From assembly GCA_003153155.1 (NCBI GenBank), contig PLWV01000013.1, forward strand, positions 1 through 64,000: DNA of 64,000 nt, read 5' to 3'. This stretch comes from Gallionella sp. GTDB lineage: Bacteria > Pseudomonadota > Gammaproteobacteria > Burkholderiales > Gallionellaceae. Below, piece by piece: positions 33,149 through 41,359 of this stretch (the stretch's first letter is position 1; every line of letters begins with the position of its first letter). Both the position numbers and the translations under genes were made by a program. Under the pieces are notes generated by a model. It saw only the letters and a list, made by a program, of their open reading frames with translations. It searched no databases and was not told where the DNA came from.

Positions 33149-35653
33149 ATGCAAACGGCTACAAAGGAACCCGAAACAGCGCCCCCGCGAGTGATGCCGG
33201 CAACTGCCCAGAAATCTGACATCACATTTGACATCGCATCCGCGTCGATTCCCGGCACACTCGCGGCGCTCAGTGTGAGCCCCGAAACAGGTCTCACGCA
33301 CGCCGAGGTGAACACACGCCGCAAGGAGCACGGCTACAACGAAGTAGCCGAACAAAAATCCCACCCGGTCCGCAAATTCCTCGGCAAATTCTGGGGCGTG
33401 TCGGCATGGATGCTCGAACTAATCATGGTTTTGTCGGCCGTGCTCGGGAAATACTCGGACCTCGCTGTGGTGAGCGCGCTGCTGGTGATCAACGCCGTGC
33501 TGAGCTTTATGCAGGAGCGCCGGGCCGCCGGCGTCGTCGAAACGTTGCGGCGACGCTTGCAGGTCAGTGCGCGCGTGCTGCGCGAGGCGATCTGGCAGGT
33601 CATCCCCGCACGGGAGTTGGTCCCCGGCGACATCGTCCGCGTGCGCCCCGGCGACATCATTCCGGCGGATGTGAAACTTCTCACCGGAGCGCTGAGCATT
33701 GACCAATCCGCCCTCACCGGCGAGTCGAAGGACGCGGACAAGGCACCCTCCGAAATGCTCTCGTCGGGGTCAGTCGTCCGCCGTGGTGAAGGCAACGGCG
33801 TGGTAATCCTGACCGGGGCGAAGACCTACTTTGGCCGCACCACGGAACTCGTGCAGAAGGCGCGTCCGAAACTCCACATCGAAGCGGTGGTAGCCAAGGT
33901 GGTGCGCTGGCTGTTCGTCATCGTCGGCGCGCTGCTCGGCTTAGTGATCGTCCTGTCGCTGATCCGGCACGTGGCGCTTCTCGAAATGATTCCGCTCATG
34001 CTCGTGCTGTTGATGAGTGCGGTGCCAGTCGCCCTCCCTGTGATGTTCACGGTCAGCATGGCTGTCGGGGCGAAAGAGCTGGCGAAGCGCGGCGTGCTGG
34101 TCACACGCCTCAGTGCTGCGGAGGATGCCGCGACGATGGACGTGCTCTGCGTGGACAAGACGGGCACGATTACGATGAACCAACTGGCCGTCACCGGCGT
34201 GATCCCGCTGGAGCATGCGACAGAATCCGATGTGCTGTTTGCCGCCGCACTCGCATCCCAGGAGTCCAACCAGGATCCGATTGACCTGGCGTTCCTTGCC
34301 GCAGCAAAAGAGCGGCACGTCTTTGATAGCTCGCCTGCGGTCACGCCCATCTCCTTTGCGCCGTTCGATGCGAAAAACCGGCGGACTGAAGCCGTGGTTG
34401 AACAGAATGGCCAGCGGTTGCGCGTAATGAAAGGCGCCGTGCGCACCGTCGCCGAAGCCTGCGGGCTCCAGTCCCCGGCGATCGAGGCGTTGGAGGCGCG
34501 GGTCAGCGAATCGGCACTGAAGGGATATCGGACACTGGCGGTGGCGCGCGGCCCTGAGACCGGCACCCCCGCATTGCTTGGATTGGTGACCTTGTTTGAT
34601 CCGCCGCGACCGGACGCCAAGCAGCTCATCGCTACACTTCACGGCCTCGGCGTTTCGGTGAAGATGCTCACCGGTGATGCGCTGGCGATCGCGAGTGAAA
34701 TCGCGCAAGGTGTGGGACTATCCAATATCCAGCGCGTGTCGGATCTGAAGGCCGCGAGCACTCAGGCCGGCAACGAGGCGGTTGACTTGTTGGCGGGCGC
34801 CGATGGTTTCGCCGAAGTGTATCCGGAGGACAAATACATCGTGGTGCAGCACCTGCAGGCCGCGGGGCACGTGACCGGCATGACGGGCGACGGCGTCAAC
34901 GATGCGCCCGCGCTACGCCAGGCCGAAGTGGGCATCGCGGTCAGCACCGCGACCGACGTTGCCAAGGGCGCCGCCAGCGTCGTCCTGACCGAACCGGGGC
35001 TGACGAACATCGTGGCGCTGGTCGAACAGGGACGGACGATCTACCAGCGCATTCTGACCTGGATCATCAACAAGATCAGCCGGACGATCCTGAAGGCTGC
35101 CTTCGTGGCTATCGCGTTCGTGGTAACCGGCAAATTCGTCGTCTCGGCCTTTGCGATGCTGCTGCTGGTATTTATGACGGACTTCGCGAAGATCGCCCTT
35201 GCCACCGACCACGTTCGACCATCCAATAAACCTGAGACGTGGAACATCGGCGGCTTCATCACCGTGTCCGTGGTGCTGGGCGTCGCGATGGTCGCAGAGG
35301 CACTCCTTCTCTTGTGGATAGGCTGGTCGCGTTTTGGTCTGGCGACCAACGATAACGCCCTCTACACCTTCAGCTTTCTGACACTACTCTACATGGCCGT
35401 GTTTTCCATCGTGTCCGCGCGGGAGCGCCGCTGGTTCTGGGCGACGATGCCCGGCAAGACGCTCATCGCAGCCCTCGCGGCGGATGCGCTGATAGGCACC
35501 GTTCTGACTTTCGTGGGTCTCACGGGACTCATGCCATTACCCTGGTGGCAGACGCTCGCGATTTTCGCCTATGCGTTGGTGGCGTGCCTTGTCGTGAACG
35601 ATGCCGTGAAGGTCGCGATGATCAAATGGCGTGTTCCTTCGGCGGTGGCTTAG
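33149..35653 (+). CDS. Plasma-membrane proton-efflux P-type ATPase (P3A, PMA1-like)
   Basis: 834 residues from the ATG at 33149 (AAGGA at good spacing; an in-frame ATG three codons earlier is too close to it). Actuator motif LTGES is in 'SIDQSALTGESKDADKA', the phosphorylation motif is CVDKTGTITMNQLAVT, and the hinge motif TGDGVNDAPALRQAEVGIAV is intact. About ten membrane helices, with the PMA1-type 'AVPVALPVMFTVSMAVGAKELAKRGVLVTRLSAAEDAATMD'. It expels H+ at the cost of ATP. Such pumps are sporadic in bacteria, mostly acid-exposed or iron-rich habitats, which hints at horizontal spread. Confidence 0.92.
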   Translation: MQTATKEPETAPPRVMPATAQKSDITFDIASASIPGTLAALSVSPETGLTHAEVNTRRKEHGYNEVAEQKSHPVRKFLGKFWGVSAWMLELIMVLSAVLGKYSDLAVVSALLVINAVLSFMQERRAAGVVETLRRRLQVSARVLREAIWQVIPARELVPGDIVRVRPGDIIPADVKLLTGALSIDQSALTGESKDADKAPSEMLSSGSVVRRGEGNGVVILTGAKTYFGRTTELVQKARPKLHIEAVVAKVVRWLFVIVGALLGLVIVLSLIRHVALLEMIPLMLVLLMSAVPVALPVMFTVSMAVGAKELAKRGVLVTRLSAAEDAATMDVLCVDKTGTITMNQLAVTGVIPLEHATESDVLFAAALASQESNQDPIDLAFLAAAKERHVFDSSPAVTPISFAPFDAKNRRTEAVVEQNGQRLRVMKGAVRTVAEACGLQSPAIEALEARVSESALKGYRTLAVARGPETGTPALLGLVTLFDPPRPDAKQLIATLHGLGVSVKMLTGDALAIASEIAQGVGLSNIQRVSDLKAASTQAGNEAVDLLAGADGFAEVYPEDKYIVVQHLQAAGHVTGMTGDGVNDAPALRQAEVGIAVSTATDVAKGAASVVLTEPGLTNIVALVEQGRTIYQRILTWIINKISRTILKAAFVAIAFVVTGKFVVSAFAMLLLVFMTDFAKIALATDHVRPSNKPETWNIGGFITVSVVLGVAMVAEALLLLWIGWSRFGLATNDNALYTFSFLTLLYMAVFSIVSARERRWFWATMPGKTLIAALAADALIGTVLTFVGLTGLMPLPWWQTLAIFAYALVACLVVNDAVKVAMIKWRVPSAVA

Positions 35654-36028
35654 AAGCACCTATCGGATTTTCCATCGACGCAGATGAGATCATGGGACAG
35701 CACGCATCGAACCTGCTCCTGCCCATGAGCTGCTTCCTTGGAAGCTGCCGTTCGCCAAGGGCAGCACCCGAAGCAAGCCAAAAACGGAGTGTTTGCAAAC
35801 GAGGAGGAGTCCATATACAGACATTCGAGGCTCGAATGCAAATGGCTCGCCAACTCGGACTAATCTGGTAACTGAATTATCACGGTTCCAATTTGATATT
35901 GACGCGCCCGAAGAGATAATTCTGGGCACTGGACAGAGCTTATTACCCTGTGCTAACCGGCTGGTCGGCAACCTAAATTTGTGTTTAAACATAACAGAAA
36001 AATCCCCCGGGCGTCATAAGCCGCAACG
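35654..36028. other. Intergenic region carrying repeat E copy 1
   Basis: 375 bases between convergent genes. A readable minus-strand frame over 35690-35992 is explained by repeat E and is not taken as a gene. No terminator with a T-run was found. Confidence 0.5.
35826..35908 (-). repeat. Dispersed repeat E, copy 1
   Basis: On the minus strand GCGCGTCAATATCAAATTGG...CAGTTACCAGATTAGTCCGA...GAGCC...TCGAATG matches 40508-40588 over about 80 bp. In one frame both copies encode SNWN-D--VTR-VR-G-P. Confidence 0.78.
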
Positions 36029-37174
36029 CTAGAGTGTTCGCTTAAATAGCATTATCGCGGCCGCCATCATCACGGTCGTGAAAACCGCAAGGAAGCCAAT
36101 GTCTGCCAAAACGGTGGTCAATCCCGCGCTCTTGAAGAGCAACGCCTTCAATGCATCTACGGCATAAGCCTCCGGATTTACCATGGCAAAGCTTTTTAAC
36201 CAACCAGGCAAACTCGCCGTCGGGTAAACGGCACCACTCGGGAAAAACAAGATCACGTTCATAAACCCGCTCAACACACCAACGAGCCTCGGATGGTTAG
36301 CCCTTCCAAGAAGAACAAACATCAGACTCTGCAGGCAAAGTGTGGTGAGGATGATGACGACGAGCAATGATGCCAGCGACCCTGTGTTAGTCGGGAGTGG
36401 AATGCCAGTCATGACAATGCCTAACCCGAGTACTAAAATTGACACTGTAGTCGTAATGGCAAGGCCGCTCAATATGAGCCCCCCCACGATGTTGGCCTTT
36501 GTAAGCGGAGTCAGGAGATAGCTTTCCTCGGTGCCCAGAAACCGATCCATGACAACGTTAAATACACCCGTGGTGAGGGTTCCGAGGAAAATAGCCATAA
36601 CCACAACACCGGGAACCAGAGACTGGAAATAATCCACGTAGCGATACAGATTGGCGTCGCGGACATGTATTTCGTCAGCCGCTTCCCGAATGGCAACGTA
36701 GCCGGGACGAACCGCGGCAACAGCTCCATTCACGACACCTATTATCGTCCCCGAAGATATGCCGTCGGTGTTATCGAGAAAGAGTCCCACTTCGGGTCTT
36801 GATTTGAGAGCCACCCTCTTGCTGAAATCGGATGGAATGATAAGTGCCGCTTTGTATTTACCGTTACGGACATCGGCGACTGCTGCCTGTTCATCCTCGG
36901 TTTGAAAAATGGTCAATGTCGCCGGACCGGACTCGACGGCACGGAGGTTGTCAAAAAGATTCCGCGCATATCGCCCAGAGTCATGGTTGATGACTACAAG
37001 AGGCAACGATTGCAACTTCCCCTGAAACGAATTGCCCATAATCACCAGATAGATGATCGGCAATAGAAAACTCATGCCGATCACAATCGGATTGCGCATA
37101 AATTTCTTGATGTCCCGATCTATCACTGCGGACAATCTCAGGATTGTCTCCGAAAATGCATTCATTTTCTTCAC
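36029..37174 (-). CDS. ABC-2 type exporter permease (YhhJ/YbhS-like)
   Basis: 381 residues: one N-terminal membrane helix (about 30-50), a periplasmic region (about 55-180), then five membrane helices with the ABC-2 signature 'FFPSGAVYPTASLPGWLKSFAMVNPEAYAVDALKALLF'. Its start overlaps the stop of the upstream ATPase gene by 4 bases. Third member of an HlyD-ATPase-permease exporter set. Substrate unknown; drug or cell-envelope component. Confidence 0.9.
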   Translation of the reverse strand: MKKMNAFSETILRLSAVIDRDIKKFMRNPIVIGMSFLLPIIYLVIMGNSFQGKLQSLPLVVINHDSGRYARNLFDNLRAVESGPATLTIFQTEDEQAAVADVRNGKYKAALIIPSDFSKRVALKSRPEVGLFLDNTDGISSGTIIGVVNGAVAAVRPGYVAIREAADEIHVRDANLYRYVDYFQSLVPGVVVMAIFLGTLTTGVFNVVMDRFLGTEESYLLTPLTKANIVGGLILSGLAITTTVSILVLGLGIVMTGIPLPTNTGSLASLLVVIILTTLCLQSLMFVLLGRANHPRLVGVLSGFMNVILFFPSGAVYPTASLPGWLKSFAMVNPEAYAVDALKALLFKSAGLTTVLADIGFLAVFTTVMMAAAIMLFKRTL

Positions 37175-38172
37175 CGCTGAGGCACTCCGGCGCCAATAAA
37201 AAGGCTTACTTTTTTCGCTTCTCCCTCTCGAATCGATTTTCCGGTGAAATGGATGAACACATCCTCAAGGGTCTGTTCATGGATGCTCGCGGACAATATC
37301 CGCCCTCCCGACGATCTGATCGCATCCATCAATGCTGGAAGGCTCGTTGCCCCACTGTCGACATAAACACGCAAGGTCTCATCCTCCATATGCAGATTAC
37401 GCACGAATGGTAATGCTTTTACGCAACTGACCAACCCATCTGACAGACTCTCAAGCGCAATCGAAACGATGTCACTGCCGGGAATTTCCCGTTTGAGTTG
37501 CGTTGGACTGCCGATAACAATCATCTTGCCTGCATCGATAATGGCAATTCGGCTGCACAGGGCATCCGCCTCTTCCATGTAATGGGTCGTCAGAAACATC
37601 GTTGTCGAGCTTTCCTGTCTGATTTGCCGTAACAGCTCCCACATCACGCGCCTCGATTGCGGATCCAGACCGCTCGAAGGCTCATCCAGGAAAAGTATTT
37701 TTGGTTTGTGTACAAGGCCTCTTGCAACTTCAAGTCGTCGCCTCATACCGCCTGAATATGCTGCAACGAGTTCGCCCGCACGAGAACTCAGCCCGACCAT
37801 ATCCAAGAGGTACTTGATCCGCTCTTTTCTTTCCCGCGCAGGAACCCCATAGAAACGCCCGTAGACATCCAAGTTCTCATAGCCGGTAAGATCCAGATCG
37901 CTCGTCATCGCTTGCGAAATTACGCCTATTTGACGCCTTACGTCAGCGGGATTTGTCACGACATCAAAGCCAGCAATTTTCGCGATTCCGCCGGTAGGAA
38001 TGACCAGCGTGGTGAGCATCCGCATCAGCGTCGTTTTGCCCGCGCCGTTCGGGCCAAGATAACCGAACATTTCGCCGTCGGGCACATCGAAACTCACATT
38101 ATCAACAGCGGTGAATGAACCAAATCTCTTTGTCAGTCCAGTCACCTCGATGGCTTTGCTTTCCGCGCTCAT
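37171..38172 (-). CDS. ABC exporter ATP-binding protein
   Basis: 333 residues. Walker [15 protein letters not shown] (about 40-53), signature YSGGMRRRLEVARGL, Walker B ILFLDEPSSGLDP and H-loop LTTHYMEEADAL are intact. A C-terminal domain of about 100 residues carries the 'LEDVFIHFTGKSIREG' terminal motif of the DrrA/NatA class. Overlaps both neighbours by 4 bases, so the three genes are one translationally coupled operon. Confidence 0.92.
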   Translation of the reverse strand: MSAESKAIEVTGLTKRFGSFTAVDNVSFDVPDGEMFGYLGPNGAGKTTLMRMLTTLVIPTGGIAKIAGFDVVTNPADVRRQIGVISQAMTSDLDLTGYENLDVYGRFYGVPARERKERIKYLLDMVGLSSRAGELVAAYSGGMRRRLEVARGLVHKPKILFLDEPSSGLDPQSRRVMWELLRQIRQESSTTMFLTTHYMEEADALCSRIAIIDAGKMIVIGSPTQLKREIPGSDIVSIALESLSDGLVSCVKALPFVRNLHMEDETLRVYVDSGATSLPALMDAIRSSGGRILSASIHEQTLEDVFIHFTGKSIREGEAKKVSLFIGAGVPQR

Positions 38173-39221
38173 TGTTCCGTTCTTTTCGCTATTTCTACGT
38201 CCACCGTCATTCCTGGTTTCAGTAGCCCAGCTGGTTCCTGAAACGCAATTTTGACGCGAAATGTTTTAATGTCCTGACGACCGCTCGTTACGTCCTTTTG
38301 GGTTGCGAACTCGGCATACCGCCCAATCTCCGAAATTTTTCCTTTGAATTGTTTGCCCGAAGTGCCTTCGGTTCTTATCGTCACATCACCTCCGACCGCA
38401 ATCTTGTCCACCAGCGTCTCATCGACGTCCACCCGTGCGTAAAGGCTGGCGAGGTCGACCACAGTCAACACCGTCACACCGGGGCTGACGGTTTCACCCT
38501 TCTCCAATGCCTTGAACACCACTGTGCCTGAAATAGGGGTAGCAATGGCCATGTCGGCGAGCTTAGCCTCGTTATAAGCCAATGTTGCTTGCGACTGCTT
38601 GAGATCAGAGTGGGCCAACTGAAGTTGATTTTGGGTGGTGCTCAATTGCGCAATGGACGCATCTCTTTTGTACTGCGCTTCGATCAGTTTCGACTTTTGA
38701 GATAAGTAATCAGCCACCAACGCAGCGTGTGCCGTTGCAGAGGTATCAAGTGCTTCCTGCGAGATAAATTTCTGTTGGAAAAGCGCCTGCAACCTTGCAA
38801 GCTTGGTGTTGGAATCGTCCATCTGAACCTTGGCTTTTTTGGTGTCCGCTTGAACTGCCTTGATCTCGGCTTCTGCGCTCTCGATATTTGCCCGTGCATA
38901 TCTAATCGATGATTCCGCAACACCGATATTCGCTTGAGCCCGCTCTACTCCAGCTTTTGATTGCTCGACTGCGGCGGAGAGATCATCGCTTTCGAGCCGG
39001 ATGACAATCTGGTTTTTCTGAACGTGGTCACCTTCGTTACAGCAAATCTCCGAAATTCGTCCAGCAGCCTTTGGCGCGAGATTGACTTCCGGCCCCTCGA
39101 CGATTCCAGACGTGCGTACGCTGGTGTCTGCCTGTTTGGATCCGTAGATTGCGTAATACGCCACCCCCGCTATCAACAGCAGAGCCGCTGCTACACTTAG
39201 ACCTCTTGCCCAATTAGGCAT
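38169..39221 (-). CDS. HlyD-family periplasmic adaptor protein
   Basis: 350 residues from the ATG at 39221 (a TTG three codons earlier is in frame). One N-terminal membrane helix (about 8-26), a split lipoyl/barrel-sandwich domain ('APKAAGRISEICCNEGDHVQKNQIVIRLE' before, 'ATPISGTVVFKALEKGETVSPG' after) around a long coiled-coil hairpin (about 75-200), and a beta-barrel end. It links the ABC pump to an outer-membrane channel (TolC type), which is not encoded here. Confidence 0.92.
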   Translation of the reverse strand: MPNWARGLSVAAALLLIAGVAYYAIYGSKQADTSVRTSGIVEGPEVNLAPKAAGRISEICCNEGDHVQKNQIVIRLESDDLSAAVEQSKAGVERAQANIGVAESSIRYARANIESAEAEIKAVQADTKKAKVQMDDSNTKLARLQALFQQKFISQEALDTSATAHAALVADYLSQKSKLIEAQYKRDASIAQLSTTQNQLQLAHSDLKQSQATLAYNEAKLADMAIATPISGTVVFKALEKGETVSPGVTVLTVVDLASLYARVDVDETLVDKIAVGGDVTIRTEGTSGKQFKGKISEIGRYAEFATQKDVTSGRQDIKTFRVKIAFQEPAGLLKPGMTVDVEIAKRTEQ

Positions 39222-39559
39222 GGAGCACAATCCCCAAATGAAATATAGCGTTTACACAATAACAGGGCCGGGTGTCATCAAACTGAACAAGTTCACTGTA
39301 TTGGCGGCATTTTCAATTCCCCGTTCAAGTAACGGGGCAATAAAAAACTTGGGGTCGATTATAGACACAATTCGTCGTCGGCATCATGGCAAAAATATCT
39401 GGGCATCCTGAATGACCTGTTCTTTGGTTCGAGTCCATGTCGGTGAACCCGCAAGCAAAAGCATGCATTTATTTGTGCAGAATGAGCGTATAGTAAAATG
39501 AAGTGTAGTTCGTACCTTCGGTCTCGCGATCCTCTAGACTAATTCGCGCATTAACAGGT
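39222..39559. other. Upstream region of the exporter operon
   Basis: Over 300 bases with no gene. It holds a short hairpin (CCCCGTT-CAAGT-AACGGGG, about 39318-39336) and AT-rich DNA where the promoter of the leftward exporter operon should lie. No operator recognised. Confidence 0.45.
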
Positions 39560-39736
39560 GGCAGCCATGCCAAAAAAATCCGCGATCCCGCCATTCTCAA
39601 TCTCGCCGCTGGCACAGCGGAGGGCATCACCGAGGCCCGACGCCAAGAGGCATTGCTTAAAACCTGGGTATTGCAGAACGCGATTTTCAATAGCGCCAAC
39701 TTTTCGAGTATCAACGCTGGCGCTAAGAGCAAATAA
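39560..39736 (+). pseudogene. Relic of a PAS-domain sensor kinase
   Basis: The open frame includes AAGTAEGITEARRQEALLKT and VLQNAIFNSANFSSI, the typical start of a PAS module in hybrid sensor kinases of this group. It then jumps to AGAKSK and a stop at 39734-39736, right before the response-regulator start. The kinase body appears to have been removed by one deletion. Confidence 0.6.
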
Positions 39737-39751
39737 GGAGCTGCGATTTTC

Positions 39752-40500
39752 ATGATAAGTGCATCTGGCATTCTTCACGGCAAAGTCCTGATCGTTGACG
39801 ATCAGGAAGCCAATGCCCTTCTGCTCGAGCGGATACTGCACGGTGCCGGCTATGTTTCCATCACGTCCACGATGGATCCGTGCGAGGTCTGTGAGCTGCA
39901 CCGCAACAACCGCTACGACCTGATCCTGCTCGATCTCGAAATGCCCAACATGGACGGATACCAGGTGATGGAGGGGCTCAAGGAAATTGAACCGGACGGC
40001 TATCTTCCTGTCCTTGTGATTACCGCCCACACGGGTCACAAGCTGCGCGCGCTCCAGGCCGGGGCGAAGGGTTTCATCAGCAAGCCGTTTGAGTTGGCTG
40101 AGGTGCTGGCGCGCGTTCACAACATGTTGGAAGTGTCCCTGTTGCACAAGGAATTACAACGACGTGCTGGAACAACGAGTGCTTGAAAGGACCGCCGATC
40201 TTAAGGAAAGCTGTCTGGAAACCATTTTTACAATGACGCGCGCGGCGGAATACAAAGATGATGACACCAGTGCTCACGTGCAACGCATCAGCTATTACAG
40301 CCGCGAGCTTGCCAGAATGCTCGGCTTGGATGAAGCGTTCGTCGACAAGATCTTTTTCGCAAGTCCGATGCATGACATAGGCAAAATGGCATCCCCGACC
40401 ATATCCTGCTCAAGCCGGGCGGCTTCACGCGGGATGAGTGGAAGGTCATGAAGGAGCACTCCTTGATAGGCGCGAAGATCCTCGGCAACAGCAAGTCATC
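39752..40500 (+). pseudogene. Broken response regulator with HD-GYP domain (RpfG-like)
   Basis: The ATG at 39752 follows AAGGAG. Residues 1-125 are an intact receiver domain: VLIVDDQEANALLLER, phospho-Asp in DLILLDLEMPNMDGYQ, Thr/Lys in VITAHTG...FISKPF. Near 40160 the frame shifts; the next frame holds the HD-GYP start (FTMTRAAEYKDDDTSAHVQRISYYSREL and [10 protein letters not shown], the HD motif). Near 40388 a second shift occurs; the third frame reads [23 protein letters not shown] and runs into repeat E at about 40505, before the HHE/GYP part. The former product would hydrolyse c-di-GMP. The receiver alone could still be made (144 residues). Confidence 0.85.
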
Positions 40501-40507
40501 CTCTCAG

Positions 40508-40588
40508 GCGCGCCAATATCAAATTGGAACAGTGATAAGCCAGTTACCAGATTTGTCCGAACCGGCAAGCCAACCACAACTCGAATGC
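40508..40588 (+). repeat. Dispersed repeat E, copy 2
   Basis: Matches the minus strand of 35826-35908. It begins at the point where homology to the HD-GYP gene stops, so its insertion or a recombination at it truncated that gene. Confidence 0.78.
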
Positions 40589-40737
40589 TGACCGTCCGCT
40601 TTTGGCACACTGCTGCCTACCTTGCCTCGTTACTTCACTGCCCGACAGCGGACATTGACAACCGAAAATCCGTAATCAGCCAAAGGCTGGACGGAATTGG
40701 CACAGCGGCAACAACCACGCACTGCCCGCCGGATTAA

Positions 40738-40790
40738 GCCTGTCCTGAGCCCTTCGATAAACTCAGGAGATCCTTGTCGAAGGGTTGTCG
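40738..40790. repeat. REP-type palindrome (TCCTGAG...CTCAGGA)
   Basis: CCTGTCCTGAGCCCTTCGATAAACTCAGGA with a following TTGTCGAAGGG half. Same family as 2542-2577 and 43974-43996. Confidence 0.75.
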
Positions 40791-40791
40791 G

Positions 40792-40849
40792 GCGAGCTTT
40801 GCATAGCCATCGACTAAGCTGGCAAACAACGCCAGCAAGTCGCTGGTTA
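40792..40849 (+). repeat. 60-bp palindromic element, copy C (58 bp, degenerate)
   Basis: TAGCCATCGACTAAGCTGGCAAACAACGCCAGC...AAGTCGCTGGTTA, with one base missing in each of two places relative to the 60-bp copies. The inner stem GCTGGC/GCCAGC and the AAACAAC loop are intact. Confidence 0.8.
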
Positions 40850-40960
40850 AGCCCGACCTACGGATTGTTTTACTTTTGAAATGGAAATGGAATTAGGCGG
40901 CTAAGCGGCATTGAATGACTGCTGACACGGAGCAGATGTCGAGTATCTCGTTACTAACGA

Positions 40961-41320
40961 CTAATGAAGTAAGCAGGTAGCCATCGGTTTATCGCTACGA
41001 TAGGGAGAAAATATTTGCAGCTTCCACGAACCTGAAAAATGGGCAGTTAGTTGCGTCATCTTATTTGCGACATCGGCACAAATATTCCTTGCCACCTCAT
41101 CATCATTGCTGTCGATTATGACGTCAACTGCACTATAGCGACTGTTGACAGAGCATTGTTTGGCGAGGCCGGTGTCCTCAATAGACGAACACAATTTGGA
41201 CGTATCGTCCGCTGCACCCGGCTTTCCTGGAGTGGACTCCTGCTGCGAATCGGAATTATCGCATCCGGTGAACGTCAGGGGCAGAGCGAGTATCACAAGT
41301 AATAGAGCTGTCTTGGTCAT
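40961..41320 (-). CDS. Small lipoprotein of unknown function
   Basis: 119 residues from the ATG at 41320 with AAAGGTGG upstream. Lipoprotein signal peptide ending LTFTGC (lipobox, Cys about 20), then a Ser/Pro-rich linker and a folded part with four further cysteines (LCSSIEDTGLAKQC, NICADV, ATCLLH) likely to form disulfides. No family recognised. Confidence 0.7.
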   Translation of the reverse strand: MTKTALLLVILALPLTFTGCDNSDSQQESTPGKPGAADDTSKLCSSIEDTGLAKQCSVNSRYSAVDVIIDSNDDEVARNICADVANKMTQLTAHFSGSWKLQIFSPYRSDKPMATCLLH

Positions 41321-41359
41321 TTTGGCCACCTTTAAACTTTGCCCGCTTTCAGCGGTGCT

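Larger units (their letters stand above)
40501..40960. other. Repeat cluster without genes
   Basis: Contains, in order, repeat E copy 2, a CCGCTTTTGGC-type degenerate segment, a REP palindrome (40738-40790) and a degenerate copy of the 60-bp element. It probably marks repeated insertion after inactivation of the HD-GYP gene. Confidence 0.6.

Noticed and set aside
32971-33219. 82-codon frame before the proton pump
   Set aside because: No ribosome-binding site, unusual composition, and its end overlaps the ATPase start in another frame.
35690-35992. 100-codon minus-strand frame
   Set aside because: Its readable part is repeat E; the shared peptide with 40.5 kb reflects DNA repeat identity, and no start signal is seen.
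39424-39450. GGTTCGAGTCC resembles a tRNA T-arm
   Set aside because: No acceptor, D or anticodon arm can be built around it and the T-stem pairs poorly.
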